Shown piece by piece: positions 1 to 7,599 of a stretch of 35,521 nt of DNA (within the stretch, counting starts at the first letter, position 1; every line of letters starts with the position of its first letter). The position numbers were made by a program, and so were the translations under genes. Source of the DNA: an uncultured Oscillospiraceae bacterium. Lineage in GTDB: Bacteria > Bacillota > Clostridia > Oscillospirales > Oscillospiraceae. The notes below the pieces were generated by a model. That model had not been told where the DNA came from. It was given only the letters and a program-made list of their open reading frames with translations, and made no database searches. Location: NCBI GenBank assembly GCA_944385435.1, contig CALWXG010000024.1, positions 1 through 35,521 of the forward strand, in the 5' to 3' direction.

Positions 1-629
1 GCCTCTCCCACGCCGTGGAAGGCGCCGGCCATAAAGGGGTTGTCCTCCACGGCGTTGCAGAACACCACCAGCTTGGCGCAGCCGAAGCCGCCCTGGTCGG
101 CGGTGCGCTCCGCCGCAGCCTTGATGGTCTCGCCCATGAGACGCACCGCGTCCATGTTGATGCCGGCCTTGGTGGAGCCCACGTTGACGCTGGAGCACAC
201 CACATCGGTGACGGCCAGGGCCTCGGGGATAGCGGCGATGAGCTTCTTGTCCCCCTCGGTCATGCCCTTCTGCACCAGGGCGGAGAAGCCGCCGATGAAG
301 TTGACCCCCACCGCCTTGGCGGCCTTGTCCATGGCCTGGGCGAAGGGGACGTAGTCGCTGGTGCGGGAGGCACCGGCCACCAGGGCCATGGGGGTGACGG
401 AGATGCGCTTGTTCACAATGGGAAGGCCGAACTCCGTCTCAATGTCCCGGCCGGTCTGCACCAGTTTCTCCGCGCTGGTGGTGATCTTGTCATAGATCTT
501 CCGGCAGGCGGCGGCGGGATCCGGGTCGCAGCAGTCCAGCAGGGAGATGCCCATGGTGATGGTGCGCACATCCAGGTGCTGCTGGTCGATCATGTGGATG
601 GTATTTAAAATGTCTTTTTGATTGAGCAT
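1..629 (-). CDS. PFL family protein (UPF0210/DUF711-type), 3'-truncated by window edge
   Basis: Only the N-terminal 209 codons lie in the window; the gene runs off the left edge. The protein starts [11 protein letters not shown] and contains the segments [14 protein letters not shown] and [14 protein letters not shown], which I recognise from the UPF0210/PFL family. That family has a pyruvate formate-lyase-like fold and its function is not established. Family members usually sit directly after a small ACT-domain gene, and that arrangement is present here (826-1095, same strand). The start is the ATG at 627-629; only a short G-run precedes it, so translation may depend on the folded upstream element at 653-826. 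The gene is probably co-transcribed with the ACT gene and yfbR. Family call is firm; biochemical role unknown. Confidence 0.85.
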   Translation of the reverse strand, partial: MLNQKDILNTIHMIDQQHLDVRTITMGISLLDCCDPDPAAACRKIYDKITTSAEKLVQTGRDIETEFGLPIVNKRISVTPMALVAGASRTSDYVPFAQAMDKAAKAVGVNFIGGFSALVQKGMTEGDKKLIAAIPEALAVTDVVCSSVNVGSTKAGINMDAVRLMGETIKAAAERTADQGGFGCAKLVVFCNAVEDNPFMAGAFHGVGE

Positions 630-652
630 GGTGATACCCCTATACTTTTATA

Positions 653-826
653 CTTTCGAAAGGATGCGGCTTTGTCCGCCGCTCCGGCCCAGCGGGCTGT
701 GCGCGGCGGCTGCGCGACGCGGTTCTAAGTCCTGCGACTGCGCCAAAACCCATCCGGGCCTGCGGCCCTCCTTGGGCTTTTGGCTTCGCTCCGGCCTTAG
801 CCCGCTGCTCACGACGGCTCAGCGCT
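653..826 (-). other. Highly structured intergenic element between the ACT and PFL genes (possible dispersed repeat or structured RNA)
   Basis: This non-coding stretch folds extensively. On the plus strand I see GCGGC/GCCGC arms at 666-670 and 678-682, GCGC arms at 701-704 and 712-715, and a perfect GGGCC-TGC-GGCCC hairpin at 756-768. The latter is nested in arms GCCAAAACCC (742-751) and GGGCTTTTGGC (774-784). An outer long-range pair AGCGGGCT (691-698) with AGCCCGCT (799-806) encloses the whole. The nonamer GCTCCGGCC occurs twice in direct orientation (681-689, 788-796). It lies inside a presumed operon, so it would be transcribed with the PFL gene. Neither the class nor the copy number elsewhere can be judged from this window. 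Confidence 0.5.
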
Positions 827-1095
827 TAAATGCGGTGCATGGCGTCGAAGATGGCCTCCTGCTGGACGCGGATGTCCAGGCCCTTGTCCTGGCCCAGGGC
901 GGCCAGATTCTCCTGGAGCCGGGCGAAGGGGACGGTGGCGGCGGACACGTCCACCAGCATGGTCATGGTGAAGAACTCCTGCAAAATGGTCTGGCTGATG
1001 TCCAGCACGTTGACGTTTTTCTCGCTGAGCAGGGAGCAGACAGCGGCGATGATGCCCACCTGATCCTTGCCGATGACGGTGACGATGGCTTTCAT
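826..1095 (-). CDS. ACT domain-containing protein (UPF0237 family)
   Basis: This 89-residue protein is a single ACT domain of the UPF0237 type. It opens with MKAIVTVIGKDQVGIIAAV, the typical first strand and ligand loop, and continues with SLLSEKNVNVLDISQTI as first helix and second strand. ACT domains usually bind small ligands such as amino acids; no ligand can be inferred here. An excellent ribosome site (AGGAGG, 7 nt upstream) supports the ATG at 1093-1095. It lies 53 nt after yfbR and about 200 nt before the PFL-family gene, all on the minus strand. The ACT-PFL gene pair is a conserved arrangement, which suggests that the ACT protein regulates or partners the PFL-family protein (inference). 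Confidence 0.88.
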   Translation of the reverse strand: MKAIVTVIGKDQVGIIAAVCSLLSEKNVNVLDISQTILQEFFTMTMLVDVSAATVPFARLQENLAALGQDKGLDIRVQQEAIFDAMHRI

Positions 1096-1148
1096 ATTGC
1101 TTCCTCCTGAATAAAGATGAGTGTGGATGATTCGTCTGCGCGGGGAAT

Positions 1149-1724
1149 CTACCCCAGATCGTCCAGCGTGAGCTGGAACGCCCCGGCCAGATGGTCCAGG
1201 AACCAGTCCAGCTCCTCCAGGTGCATGTCCCGCAGGGCGGACATGGTCTCATCCGCGGCCCGTCGGAACTCGCTGTTGCCCGCCTTCAGCTCCTCCTGGC
1301 ACTTGAGCCAGGCGGCCAGCTTGTCGGCCCCCTTCACATACCGGCGCACCTCCGGGTCGGCCTCCCGCACCAGCGGCTCGTAGGCGTCCACCAGCTCCGG
1401 GGGCAGCATGGACAGCAGCTTGTCCTGGGCCACGGTCTCCACCTGCTTGTAGGCGGTCTTCAGCTCCGGGTTGTAATATTTGATGGGGGTGGGCATGTCC
1501 CCGGTGATGATCTCCGGCGCGTCGTGAAACAAAGCGGCGGCTGCCGCTTTGTCCGGGTCCAGGTCCTTGCGGAAGATCTCCCGGCCGATGACTGCCAGGG
1601 CGTGGGCCAGCACGGCCACCTCATAGGAGTGCTCCTCCACGTTTTCCGTGCGGGTGTTGCGCATCAGCGCCCACCGGGCGATGTAGCGCATGCGGAAGAT
1701 ATAGGCGAAAAAGCTGTGGCTCAA
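1149..1724 (-). CDS. yfbR: 5'-deoxynucleotidase, YfbR-like HD-domain phosphohydrolase
   Basis: A 191-residue HD-domain protein that aligns along its whole length with E. coli YfbR, which dephosphorylates deoxyribonucleoside 5'-monophosphates. Visible landmarks are RWALMRNTRTENVEEHS near residues 18-33, the metal-binding His32, the His67-Asp68 pair in ALFHDAPE, the segment TGDMPTPIKYYN (74-85), and Asp134 in KGADKL, where family members carry the last metal ligand. The start is a TTG at 1722-1724: no ATG lies suitably placed upstream, GGAGGGAG precedes it, and the resulting N-terminus matches the family. Its own promoter lies at 1777-1805, and it is the first gene of the yfbR-ACT-PFL unit. Likely role: dNMP turnover in the cytoplasm. 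Confidence 0.9.
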   Translation of the reverse strand: MSHSFFAYIFRMRYIARWALMRNTRTENVEEHSYEVAVLAHALAVIGREIFRKDLDPDKAAAAALFHDAPEIITGDMPTPIKYYNPELKTAYKQVETVAQDKLLSMLPPELVDAYEPLVREADPEVRRYVKGADKLAAWLKCQEELKAGNSEFRRAADETMSALRDMHLEELDWFLDHLAGAFQLTLDDLG

Positions 1725-1776
1725 ACCGGTCCGCTCCCTCCTGCCGCCGCCGTCAGACGGCGGGATGTCATGGGAC

Positions 1777-1805
1777 AGTATAACAGGAAACGGCGGGATT
1801 GTAAA
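1777..1805 (-). promoter_or_regulatory. Promoter of the yfbR-ACT-PFL unit
   Basis: Read on the minus strand, TTTACA (1800-1805) and TATACT (1777-1782) are separated by 17 nt. This is a good match to a vegetative sigma-A promoter and lies about 50 nt before the yfbR start. Confidence 0.65.
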
Positions 1806-1815
1806 CGCTTAGCCC

Positions 1816-1844
1816 TGTACAAACGGCGGGAAAATTGATATACT
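1816..1844 (+). promoter_or_regulatory. Probable promoter of mtaB
   Basis: A near-consensus -10 box, TATACT (1839-1844), lies 17 nt after a weaker -35 box, TGTACA (1816-1821). It is the only good candidate before mtaB and is divergent from the yfbR promoter, with roughly 10 bp between the two -35 boxes. Confidence 0.55.
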
Positions 1845-1880
1845 GTGTGGCGAAATTGACCAATCTCTGGAGGAAACAGA

Positions 1881-3176
1881 ATGAAAGTCGCCATCTGCAC
1901 CCTGGGGTGCAAAGTGAATCAATATGAGAGCCAGGCCATGGAGCAGGAACTGCTGCGCCGGGGCCATGAGCTCACAGACTTCGACGCGCCCGCCGACGCC
2001 TACATCATCAACACCTGCACCGTCACCGCGGTGAGCGACAAGAAGTGCCGGAACATCATCCGCCGGGCCAGGAAACAGGCCCCCCGGTCGGTGGTGGCGG
2101 TGTGCGGCTGTTATGCCCAGACCGACCCCGAGGCGGTGGCGGCGCTGGGGGTGGATCTGGTGTCCGGCTCCGCCGGCCGCATGGAGTTCCTGAACCGGCT
2201 GGAGGAACAGCTGCGGGAGCGGGGGGCGCAGATTGTCGCCGTGGACGACTCCAGGAAGCGCCGTGTCTTTGAGCGCCTCCCCGCCGGCGGCCAGGAGGGC
2301 CGCACCCGGGCCATGCTGAAGGTGGAGGACGGCTGCGTCAACTTCTGTTCCTACTGCATCATCCCCTATGCCCGGGGCCCGGTGCGCTCCCTGCCTCTGG
2401 AGGAGGCGGCCCGGCAGGCCGCGGACCTGGAGAAAGAGGGCTACCGGGAGGTGGTGGTCACCGGCATCGAGATCTCCTCCTGGGGACGGGATCTGCCGGG
2501 GAGGCCGGAGCTGATCGAACTGGTGGAGGCGGTGTGCCGGGCGGCCCCCGGGCTGCGGGTGCGCCTGGGCTCTTTGGAGCCGCGGACCATCACGGAGGAG
2601 TTCTGCCGCCGGGCGGCAGTCCTGCCCAACCTGTGCCCCCATTTTCACCTGTCCCTCCAGTCCGGCTGCGACGCCACCCTGGCCAGAATGAACCGGAAAT
2701 ATGATTCCGCACGGTATTATCAGTCGGTGGAATTACTCACAGGCGCGTTTGCGGACCCGGGGATCACCACCGATCTCATAGTGGGCTTCCCGGGGGAGAT
2801 GGAGGAGGAGTTCGGGCAGAGCCTGGACTTTGTCCGCCGGTGCGCCTTTTCCGCCATGCACGTCTTCCCCTATTCCCGCCGCCCGGGCACTCCTGCGGCG
2901 GCCATGGACGGCCAGGTGCCCCACGCCGTTCAGGAGGAGCGGGTTCACCGGGCCATGGCCGCGGCCCGGGAGATGGGACGGGCCTATCTGGAGCGTCAGG
3001 TGGGCCGGGTCTTCCCGGTGCTCTTTGAAGAGGAGAAAGACGGGCTGTGGCAGGGCCATGCCCCCAACTACGTGTTGGTGCGCGGGAAAGGGGAATCGCT
3101 TCACAACCGGGTGGTCCCGGTGCGCATCACCGGCGTCGCCGGGGACAGCCTGACCGGGGAGGTGGAAGGGTCATGA
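1881..3176 (+). CDS. mtaB: tRNA (N6-L-threonylcarbamoyladenosine(37)-C2)-methylthiotransferase MtaB
   Basis: A 431-residue radical-SAM methylthiotransferase that converts t6A37 to ms2t6A37 in tRNAs reading ANN codons. The N-terminal MTTase domain begins KVAICTLGCKVNQYES and carries the cluster cysteines C10, C46 and C77 (in CGCYAQ). The radical-SAM motif CVNFCSYC gives C152, C156 and C159. TTDLIVGFPGE and LSLQSGCDATLARMNRKY are further family signatures. A TRAM-like tail ends the protein. The sequence CKVNQ plus the whole-length pattern point to MtaB/YqeV rather than MiaB. The ATG has GGAGG about 8 nt upstream. Its stop overlaps the next start by 4 nt (ATGA), so translation is coupled to the DUF1275 gene. 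Confidence 0.95.
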   Translation: MKVAICTLGCKVNQYESQAMEQELLRRGHELTDFDAPADAYIINTCTVTAVSDKKCRNIIRRARKQAPRSVVAVCGCYAQTDPEAVAALGVDLVSGSAGRMEFLNRLEEQLRERGAQIVAVDDSRKRRVFERLPAGGQEGRTRAMLKVEDGCVNFCSYCIIPYARGPVRSLPLEEAARQAADLEKEGYREVVVTGIEISSWGRDLPGRPELIELVEAVCRAAPGLRVRLGSLEPRTITEEFCRRAAVLPNLCPHFHLSLQSGCDATLARMNRKYDSARYYQSVELLTGAFADPGITTDLIVGFPGEMEEEFGQSLDFVRRCAFSAMHVFPYSRRPGTPAAAMDGQVPHAVQEERVHRAMAAAREMGRAYLERQVGRVFPVLFEEEKDGLWQGHAPNYVLVRGKGESLHNRVVPVRITGVAGDSLTGEVEGS

Positions 3177-3910
3177 GGACCTGGCGCACGTGCGGGGCAG
3201 ATCCCTGCGCGGGGGAGTATCTGGAGTGCGAAAAGACCTGGGTGTTTCTGCTGCTGATGGCGGTGGGCGGCTACTTCGGGGCCTTCACCTACTCCATCCG
3301 GGGCGGCGTGTTCTGCAATGCCCAGACGGCCAACTTCGTGCTCATGGCCATGGCTTTGGGACGGGGAGACTGGGGACAGGTGCGGTATCTGCTCATCCCC
3401 ATGAGCGCGTACTTCCTGGGAGCGGTGGTGTCCGAGGCCATCGCCAACCCCATCAAGAGGCTGAATCTCATCCGCTGGGATACCCTCTTTGTCCTGCTGG
3501 AGATGATCGCTGTGGTGGCTCTGGGCCTGCTGCCGGAGAGCGCGCCCTATCAGATCACCCAGGTGGCCATCAACTTTATCTGCTCCATGCAGTACAATAC
3601 CTTCCGCCAGGCCCGGGGAATCCCCATGGCAACCACCTTCTGCACCAACCATCTCCGCCAGGTGGGCATCGCCTTCACCAAGGCGGTGAAGCACCGGGAT
3701 GCCTCCCATCTGCGGCGGATGGGGTCCCATCTGGCCATGCTGGGGGTGTTTGTGGCCGGCGGTGTGGCCGCCACTGTGCTGTGCCGCCTGTTTCTGGGCA
3801 GGGCTCTGTTCTGGGCGCTGATCCCCCTGGGGATCGTGCTGGCCGGCCTGCTCCACGCTGATCTCACCAAGGAGCGGGGCGCCCTGGCCCGGGTGCCCCA
3901 CGGGCACTGA
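3173..3910 (+). CDS. YoaK/DUF1275 family integral membrane protein
   Basis: A 245-residue polytopic protein with about six hydrophobic segments. The family signature is at the start: a first helix (LLLMAVGGYFGAFTYSI) followed by GGVFCNAQTANFVLMAMAL. A second hallmark, SMQYNTFRQARGIPMATTFCTNHLRQ, lies mid-protein. The function of DUF1275/YoaK proteins is not established, although a transporter role is often proposed. I chose the ATG that overlaps the mtaB stop by 4 nt; a longer upstream reading frame exists but lies entirely inside mtaB. The coupling to a tRNA-modification gene may be no more than operon packing. Confidence 0.88.
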   Translation: MRTWRTCGADPCAGEYLECEKTWVFLLLMAVGGYFGAFTYSIRGGVFCNAQTANFVLMAMALGRGDWGQVRYLLIPMSAYFLGAVVSEAIANPIKRLNLIRWDTLFVLLEMIAVVALGLLPESAPYQITQVAINFICSMQYNTFRQARGIPMATTFCTNHLRQVGIAFTKAVKHRDASHLRRMGSHLAMLGVFVAGGVAATVLCRLFLGRALFWALIPLGIVLAGLLHADLTKERGALARVPHGH

Positions 3911-4010
3911 GTCAATCCTGCGTATGAGGGCAGATCGCGGCCAGTCCTGGCCCGGTCTGTCCGCTTGCCTGGGAGCTGTAAGATTGGTCAAAAGAGAGCG
4001 GGGAATGGAA

Positions 4011-5030
4011 ATGAAGGCAGAGTGCGTCTTATTCAATCTGGCCGCAGCGGTCGCCCTGTTTTTGCTCAACGGATGGCTCGGAAAGCTTCAGTTCGGAATC
4101 GATGAACTTTCCTTTGAATACGGGAGCATCTCTTTTTTTGACACAGACAGCCAGAACTTCTCCGGGAACTTTTTTCAAAAGATCGTGAATCCAACGGTGT
4201 TTCTTGCTGCGGTTGCGTCCGTGATGCAGGGGATTGGCCTGCAGGATATGATCGGATCTCTCTGGTTGATGATTCCGATGTTTTGGGGGATCAGACTGAT
4301 GTATATGATTCTGAAAAACCGGCTTCGGATTCTGAACCTGAAATGGGAAGCGCTGGCGTGCCTGTTATCCCTCGGCTTGGGGGAAGGAGTGTTTTTTGGG
4401 CTGATCCAAGAGCTCATCCGGCAGGGAGAAGCGATCTGGATTTCCTCCGCAGCCCTGCGTGATGCAATTTGGTTCGCGATCTTGGCCTATGTGGCAAGGA
4501 CCGCATGGTCGGTTATGAAAAAAATATATGCGGGCAAGCACTTATATCCGCAGGAGACTCTGGAAGCTTATGTGCTGAAACGGTATGACGCCTTTTCCGG
4601 AAAGTATGGGGCATATATTACGCAACAGGTGGCGGAGAGATATGGAGAAAAGCTCAGCAGAGACGCTCAAGAGAGGTTCATCCGCACAATCTATGCCATT
4701 ATGATCTATGAGGATTACAACCGGCCCTTTCTGACTCGCGTGTTGGAGCGAATTGCAAGGGTGACTGTGTTCCGGTCCTGTGAAATGACCCTGGGGATAA
4801 TGCAGGCGAAGACAACGAAGCTGATCACAGATTGCCAGAGCATCGGAATTGCAATGGAAGAGCTTAGCAGGCCGTTCCTGTCCGGAGAACCTGATCCGGA
4901 GATGCGCGCCGCAGAGGCATATAATTTTGGGGAGAACTACGCCAGAGAGGTTCGGGGGATCTACGATATGCTGGATCGGCGCCTGCCCTCTGACCGGGAT
5001 GCGCCAGACAACGAAGTGTATCGAATCTGA
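4011..5030 (+). CDS. Unrecognised membrane protein with possible lysozyme/transglycosylase-like C-terminal domain
   Basis: A 339-residue protein I cannot assign firmly. The first half has hydrophobic segments at about residues 5-22, 62-75, 83-101, 114-134 and 152-168. The second half is soluble and alpha-helical. It contains IYEDYNRP (residues 232-239) and, about 25 residues later, TLGIMQAKT (260-268). A glutamate followed by a G(I/L)MQ motif resembles the catalytic Glu and conserved turn of lysozyme/SLT-type muramidases, so Glu234 is a candidate catalytic residue; this is inference. The ATG at 4011 was preferred over 4005 because GGGGA sits 6 nt upstream. Base use is much AT-richer than the neighbours (many AAA, ATA, TAT, TTT codons), which suggests recent acquisition. 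It has no clear operon partner: it begins 100 nt after the DUF1275 gene. Confidence 0.6.
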   Translation: MKAECVLFNLAAAVALFLLNGWLGKLQFGIDELSFEYGSISFFDTDSQNFSGNFFQKIVNPTVFLAAVASVMQGIGLQDMIGSLWLMIPMFWGIRLMYMILKNRLRILNLKWEALACLLSLGLGEGVFFGLIQELIRQGEAIWISSAALRDAIWFAILAYVARTAWSVMKKIYAGKHLYPQETLEAYVLKRYDAFSGKYGAYITQQVAERYGEKLSRDAQERFIRTIYAIMIYEDYNRPFLTRVLERIARVTVFRSCEMTLGIMQAKTTKLITDCQSIGIAMEELSRPFLSGEPDPEMRAAEAYNFGENYAREVRGIYDMLDRRLPSDRDAPDNEVYRI

Positions 5031-5059
5031 AGCGGCGGCCTCGGACCGGGGATGTGTCC

Positions 5060-5088
5060 TTGTGTGCGCACCAAAATTATGGTATTAT
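5060..5088 (+). promoter_or_regulatory. Promoter of the comM-type gene
   Basis: TTGTGT (5060-5065) and TATTAT (5083-5088) with a 17-nt spacer, ending 23 nt before the ATG. This indicates transcription independent of the upstream acquired gene. Confidence 0.6.
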
Positions 5089-5111
5089 GGGAGACAATAG
5101 GAGGTGAAAAG

Positions 5112-6635
5112 ATGGTCTGCAACATTCTTTCCCTGGGATTATACGGGGTGTCCGGCTACCTGGTGGAGGCGGAGTGCGCCCTGTCCAACGGCCTGCCTGC
5201 CTTTGATGTGGTGGGCCTGCCCGATGCGGCGGTGAAGGAGGCCAGGGAGCGGGTGCGCTCGGCCATCCGGGACAGCGGCTTCACTTTTCCTGTCTCCCGG
5301 ATTACGGTGAATCTGGCCCCCGCGGACCGGAAGAAGGCGGGGACGGTGTACGACCTGCCCATTCTGGTGGGCATCCTGGCCGCCAGCGGGCAGCTGAGTC
5401 TGAGGGACCTGGAGGATGCCGCCTTTGTGGGGGAGCTGTCCCTGTCCGGAAAGCTGCGCCCGGTGTCCGGTATCCTGCCCATGGCCATGGCGGCGGTGCG
5501 TTCCGGAGTGCGCCGGCTGTTTGTCCCGGCGGACAACGCCCCGGAGGCCACCCTGGCCGGGGAGCTGGAGGTGTATCCGGTGGAGACGGTGGCCCAGCTG
5601 GCGGACCACCTGCGGGGCGGGGCGCAGATCCCGCCCGCCCCGGTGTGGCAGCCCGGAGAGCCCGCGTCGCCCGTGCCGGACTTCCGGGATGTGAAGGGGC
5701 AGGAGCAGACCAAGCGGGCCCTGGAAGTGGCTGCCGCCGGAGGGCACCACGTGCTCATGTCCGGCAGCCCCGGCTCCGGCAAGTCCATGATGGCCCGGCG
5801 TCTGCCCTCCATCCTCCCGGATCTCACCCGGGCGGAGGCGCTGGAGTGCACGGAGATCTATTCCGTGCTGGGGCTCACCAGCCGGGAGCACCCCATGGTG
5901 ACCCGCCGTCCCTTCCGTTCGCCCCACCACACCATCTCCCCGGCGGGAATGGCGGGCGGCGGCAGCAGCCTGCAGCCCGGGGAGGTGTCCAAGGCTCATT
6001 TGGGCACCCTCTTCCTGGACGAATTGCCGGAATTCGACCCGGCGGTGCTGGAGACCCTGCGGCAGCCCCTGGAGGATGGGGTGGTGCAGATCACCCGGGT
6101 GTCCGGGTCGGTGACCTACCCCAGCCGGTTCATGCTGGTGTGCGCCATGAATCCCTGCCGGTGCGGCTGGTACGGGCATCCCTCCGGCCGGTGCACCTGC
6201 AGTGAGCAGTCCATCCGCCGGTATCTGGGCCGGCTGTCCGGCCCGCTGCTGGACCGGATTGACATCTGCGTGGACGTACCGGCCCTGGAGTATGACGAGC
6301 TGGCTGCCCCCGGCGGTCAGGCGGAGCCCTCCAGCGCCATCCGGGCCAGGGTCAACGCGGCCCGGGCCATTCAGACCGCCCGGTTCGGGCCGGACGGCCC
6401 GCGGTGCAATGCCCAGATGGGACCGAAGGAACTGAAGGAGTATTGCCAGCTGGATGAGGACTGCCAGAAGTTGATCCGGGGGGCCTACGAGAGCCTGGGC
6501 CTCACCGCCCGCAGCTATGACCGGGTACTCCGGGTGGCCCGGACCATTGCGGATCTGGACGGGGAGGCGGACATCCGGCTGTCCCATCTGGCGGAGGCCT
6601 TGCAGTACCGGCCGCCGGCCTACCTGCGGAGGTAA
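5112..6635 (+). CDS. comM: YifB/ComM-family Mg-chelatase-like AAA+ ATPase
   Basis: A 507-residue protein of the YifB/ComM family. The N-terminal domain, opening with a YGVSGYLVEAE-type segment and FDVVGLPDAAVKEARERV (residues 31-48), is characteristic. A linker leads to the AAA+ core with Walker A GSPGSGKS (218-225), Walker B LFLDELPEF (300-308) and the arginine-rich RPFRSPHHTIS segment (266-276). The C-terminal Mg-chelatase lid contains AMNPCRCGWYG. ComM homologues act as hexameric branch-migration helicases during natural transformation; a role here in DNA uptake or recombination is by homology only. The start at 5112 has an ideal AGGAGGTG site, while an upstream in-frame ATG at 5052 lies inside the promoter. 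Length is normal. Confidence 0.92.
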   Translation: MVCNILSLGLYGVSGYLVEAECALSNGLPAFDVVGLPDAAVKEARERVRSAIRDSGFTFPVSRITVNLAPADRKKAGTVYDLPILVGILAASGQLSLRDLEDAAFVGELSLSGKLRPVSGILPMAMAAVRSGVRRLFVPADNAPEATLAGELEVYPVETVAQLADHLRGGAQIPPAPVWQPGEPASPVPDFRDVKGQEQTKRALEVAAAGGHHVLMSGSPGSGKSMMARRLPSILPDLTRAEALECTEIYSVLGLTSREHPMVTRRPFRSPHHTISPAGMAGGGSSLQPGEVSKAHLGTLFLDELPEFDPAVLETLRQPLEDGVVQITRVSGSVTYPSRFMLVCAMNPCRCGWYGHPSGRCTCSEQSIRRYLGRLSGPLLDRIDICVDVPALEYDELAAPGGQAEPSSAIRARVNAARAIQTARFGPDGPRCNAQMGPKELKEYCQLDEDCQKLIRGAYESLGLTARSYDRVLRVARTIADLDGEADIRLSHLAEALQYRPPAYLRR

Positions 6636-6648
6636 ACAGAAAAAACAC

Positions 6649-6677
6649 TTGCAATTGAGCAATCAGGCGAGTATAAT
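6649..6677 (+). promoter_or_regulatory. Promoter of the thiamine operon
   Basis: TTGCAA (6649-6654) and a perfect TATAAT (6672-6677) with a 17-nt spacer, immediately upstream of the TPP aptamer. Predicted start is near 6684. Confidence 0.8.
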
Positions 6678-6692
6678 CAGCTTACAACCAGA

Positions 6693-6785
6693 TACAGGGG
6701 AGCTCGTGCGTGCGGGCTGAGAGGAAGTCATCAACTTCGACCCTTACACCTGATGCGGATAATGCCGCCGTAGGAAGTCATCCAG
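6693..6785 (+). promoter_or_regulatory. TPP riboswitch (THI box)
   Basis: The conserved thiamine-pyrophosphate aptamer elements appear in order: CAGGGGAGCTC, GGGCTGAGAGG (6714-6724), GACCCTTACACCTGATG, GGATAATGCCGCCGTAGGAAG. These form the P1-P2-P4 junctions that bind the pyrimidine and pyrophosphate ends of TPP. A terminator follows 14 nt later, so TPP is expected to switch off transcription of thiW-thiM-thiE-thiD-thiC. Confidence 0.95.
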
Positions 6786-6798
6786 ATCGGATTTTTTT

Positions 6799-6836
6799 AC
6801 AGGAGGCACCGGTTCAGGTGTCTCCTGTTTGTATTT
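6799..6836 (+). terminator. Terminator of the TPP riboswitch expression platform
   Basis: A 12-bp stem, ACAGGAGGCACC (6799-6810) with GGTGTCTCCTGT (6817-6828, one G-U pair) and a 6-nt loop, followed by a U-rich run TTTGTATTT. Its position right after the aptamer fits ligand-induced attenuation. Confidence 0.8.
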
Positions 6837-7050
6837 GGGTGAAATTCAGAATGAGGGAGGGTCGGACATCTGCGGAGACTCCGCGGCGGGCTGAGGGGGA
6901 GCGCCCTGGGCCTTGTAAAACTGCGATGGGAAGCCGTGTTCCGGCGTGAGAGGAGACCAGCAAGTCTCGACCGAACGCTCCGGGTGGACCATGCCCGGGA
7001 GCGGCATCTTTCACAGTGAGGGCGCGCGGGAATGCGCGCACCTCCCGGTT
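6837..7050 (+). promoter_or_regulatory. Second structured leader before thiW; candidate divergent cobalamin-like riboswitch
   Basis: About 235 nt separate the TPP terminator from thiW and are densely structured but non-coding. Segments recall the cobalamin aptamer in the right order: GCGGCGGGCTGAGGGGGAGCG (from 6882), ACTGCGATGGGAAGCCG (from 6920) and GAGAGGAGACCAGC (6949-6962), whose GGAGACC core matches the B12 box. The 5' part of a standard aptamer (GGTG..A.TCC next to GGGAA) is not convincing, so this could be a divergent member or another class. Downstream hairpins are GAGAC/GTCTC (6953-6967), GCTCCGGG/CCCGGGAGC (6977-7002) and a GCGCGC stem (about 7018-7044). The latter ends in a CACCTCC that could mask the thiW ribosome site AAAAGGAG. 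Confidence 0.35.
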
Positions 7051-7071
7051 TTGCAAAAGGAGTGTTTCAAG

Positions 7072-7581
7072 ATGTCAGATCAACGGGTGAAGAAACTGGC
7101 GGTGGCCGCGGTGTTCTGCGCCGTGGCCGTGGTGGGCAGTATGCTCAGCTTTCCGGCCTTCGGCAGCAAGTGCGCGCCGGTGCAGCACATGGTGAACATC
7201 CTGTGCGCGGTGCTGCTGGGTCCCTGGTACGGGGTGGTGGTTGCCTTTGCCGCCTCCCTGCTGCGCAACCTGCTGGGACTGGGCACGCTCATGGCCTTCC
7301 CGGGCAGCATGCTGGGGGCGCTGGTGTGCGGCCTGGTGTACTGGAAGAGCAAAAACATCTTCGCCACCCTGGCGGGGGAGGTGTTCGGCACCGCGGTGCT
7401 GGGCGGGCTGTGCGCCTGGCCGGTGGCCGTCTACCTCATGGGTCAGAGCGCCGCGTTCTATGCCTTCATCATCCCCTTCCTCATCTCCACCGCCGCCGGG
7501 GCGATTCTCTCCGGCGTGCTGCTCTACAGCCTGAAAGGGGCCGGCGTGCTGCGCTCCATGCAGGCCACCCTGGCCAGATAA
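7072..7581 (+). CDS. thiW: ThiW, thiazole/thiamine-precursor ECF transporter S component
   Basis: A 169-residue, very hydrophobic protein with about five to six membrane helices. It matches the ThiW family of substrate-binding S components of energy-coupling-factor transporters: KKLAVAAVFCAVAVVGSML at the N-terminus, then CAPVQHMVNILCAVLLGPWYG and RNLLGLGTLMAFPGSMLGAL. ThiW is proposed to import hydroxyethylthiazole, which fits its position directly before thiM. It needs the shared EcfA/A'/T module, which is not in the window. The ATG at 7072 is preceded by AAAAGGAG about 9 nt upstream; longer in-frame readings would start inside the structured leader. Controlled by the TPP riboswitch. Confidence 0.9.
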   Translation: MSDQRVKKLAVAAVFCAVAVVGSMLSFPAFGSKCAPVQHMVNILCAVLLGPWYGVVVAFAASLLRNLLGLGTLMAFPGSMLGALVCGLVYWKSKNIFATLAGEVFGTAVLGGLCAWPVAVYLMGQSAAFYAFIIPFLISTAAGAILSGVLLYSLKGAGVLRSMQATLAR

Positions 7582-7599
7582 CAAGGAGGAACCTGTGCT

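Noticed and set aside
3911-4010. Promoter for the acquired gene at 4011
   Set aside because: TTGCCT at 3964-3969 has no acceptable -10 at proper spacing, and the GGCCAG/CTGGCC inverted repeat is too short to call a terminator.
6710-6949. 79-codon open frame across the TPP riboswitch
   Set aside because: It translates conserved aptamer and terminator sequence; no protein-like features.
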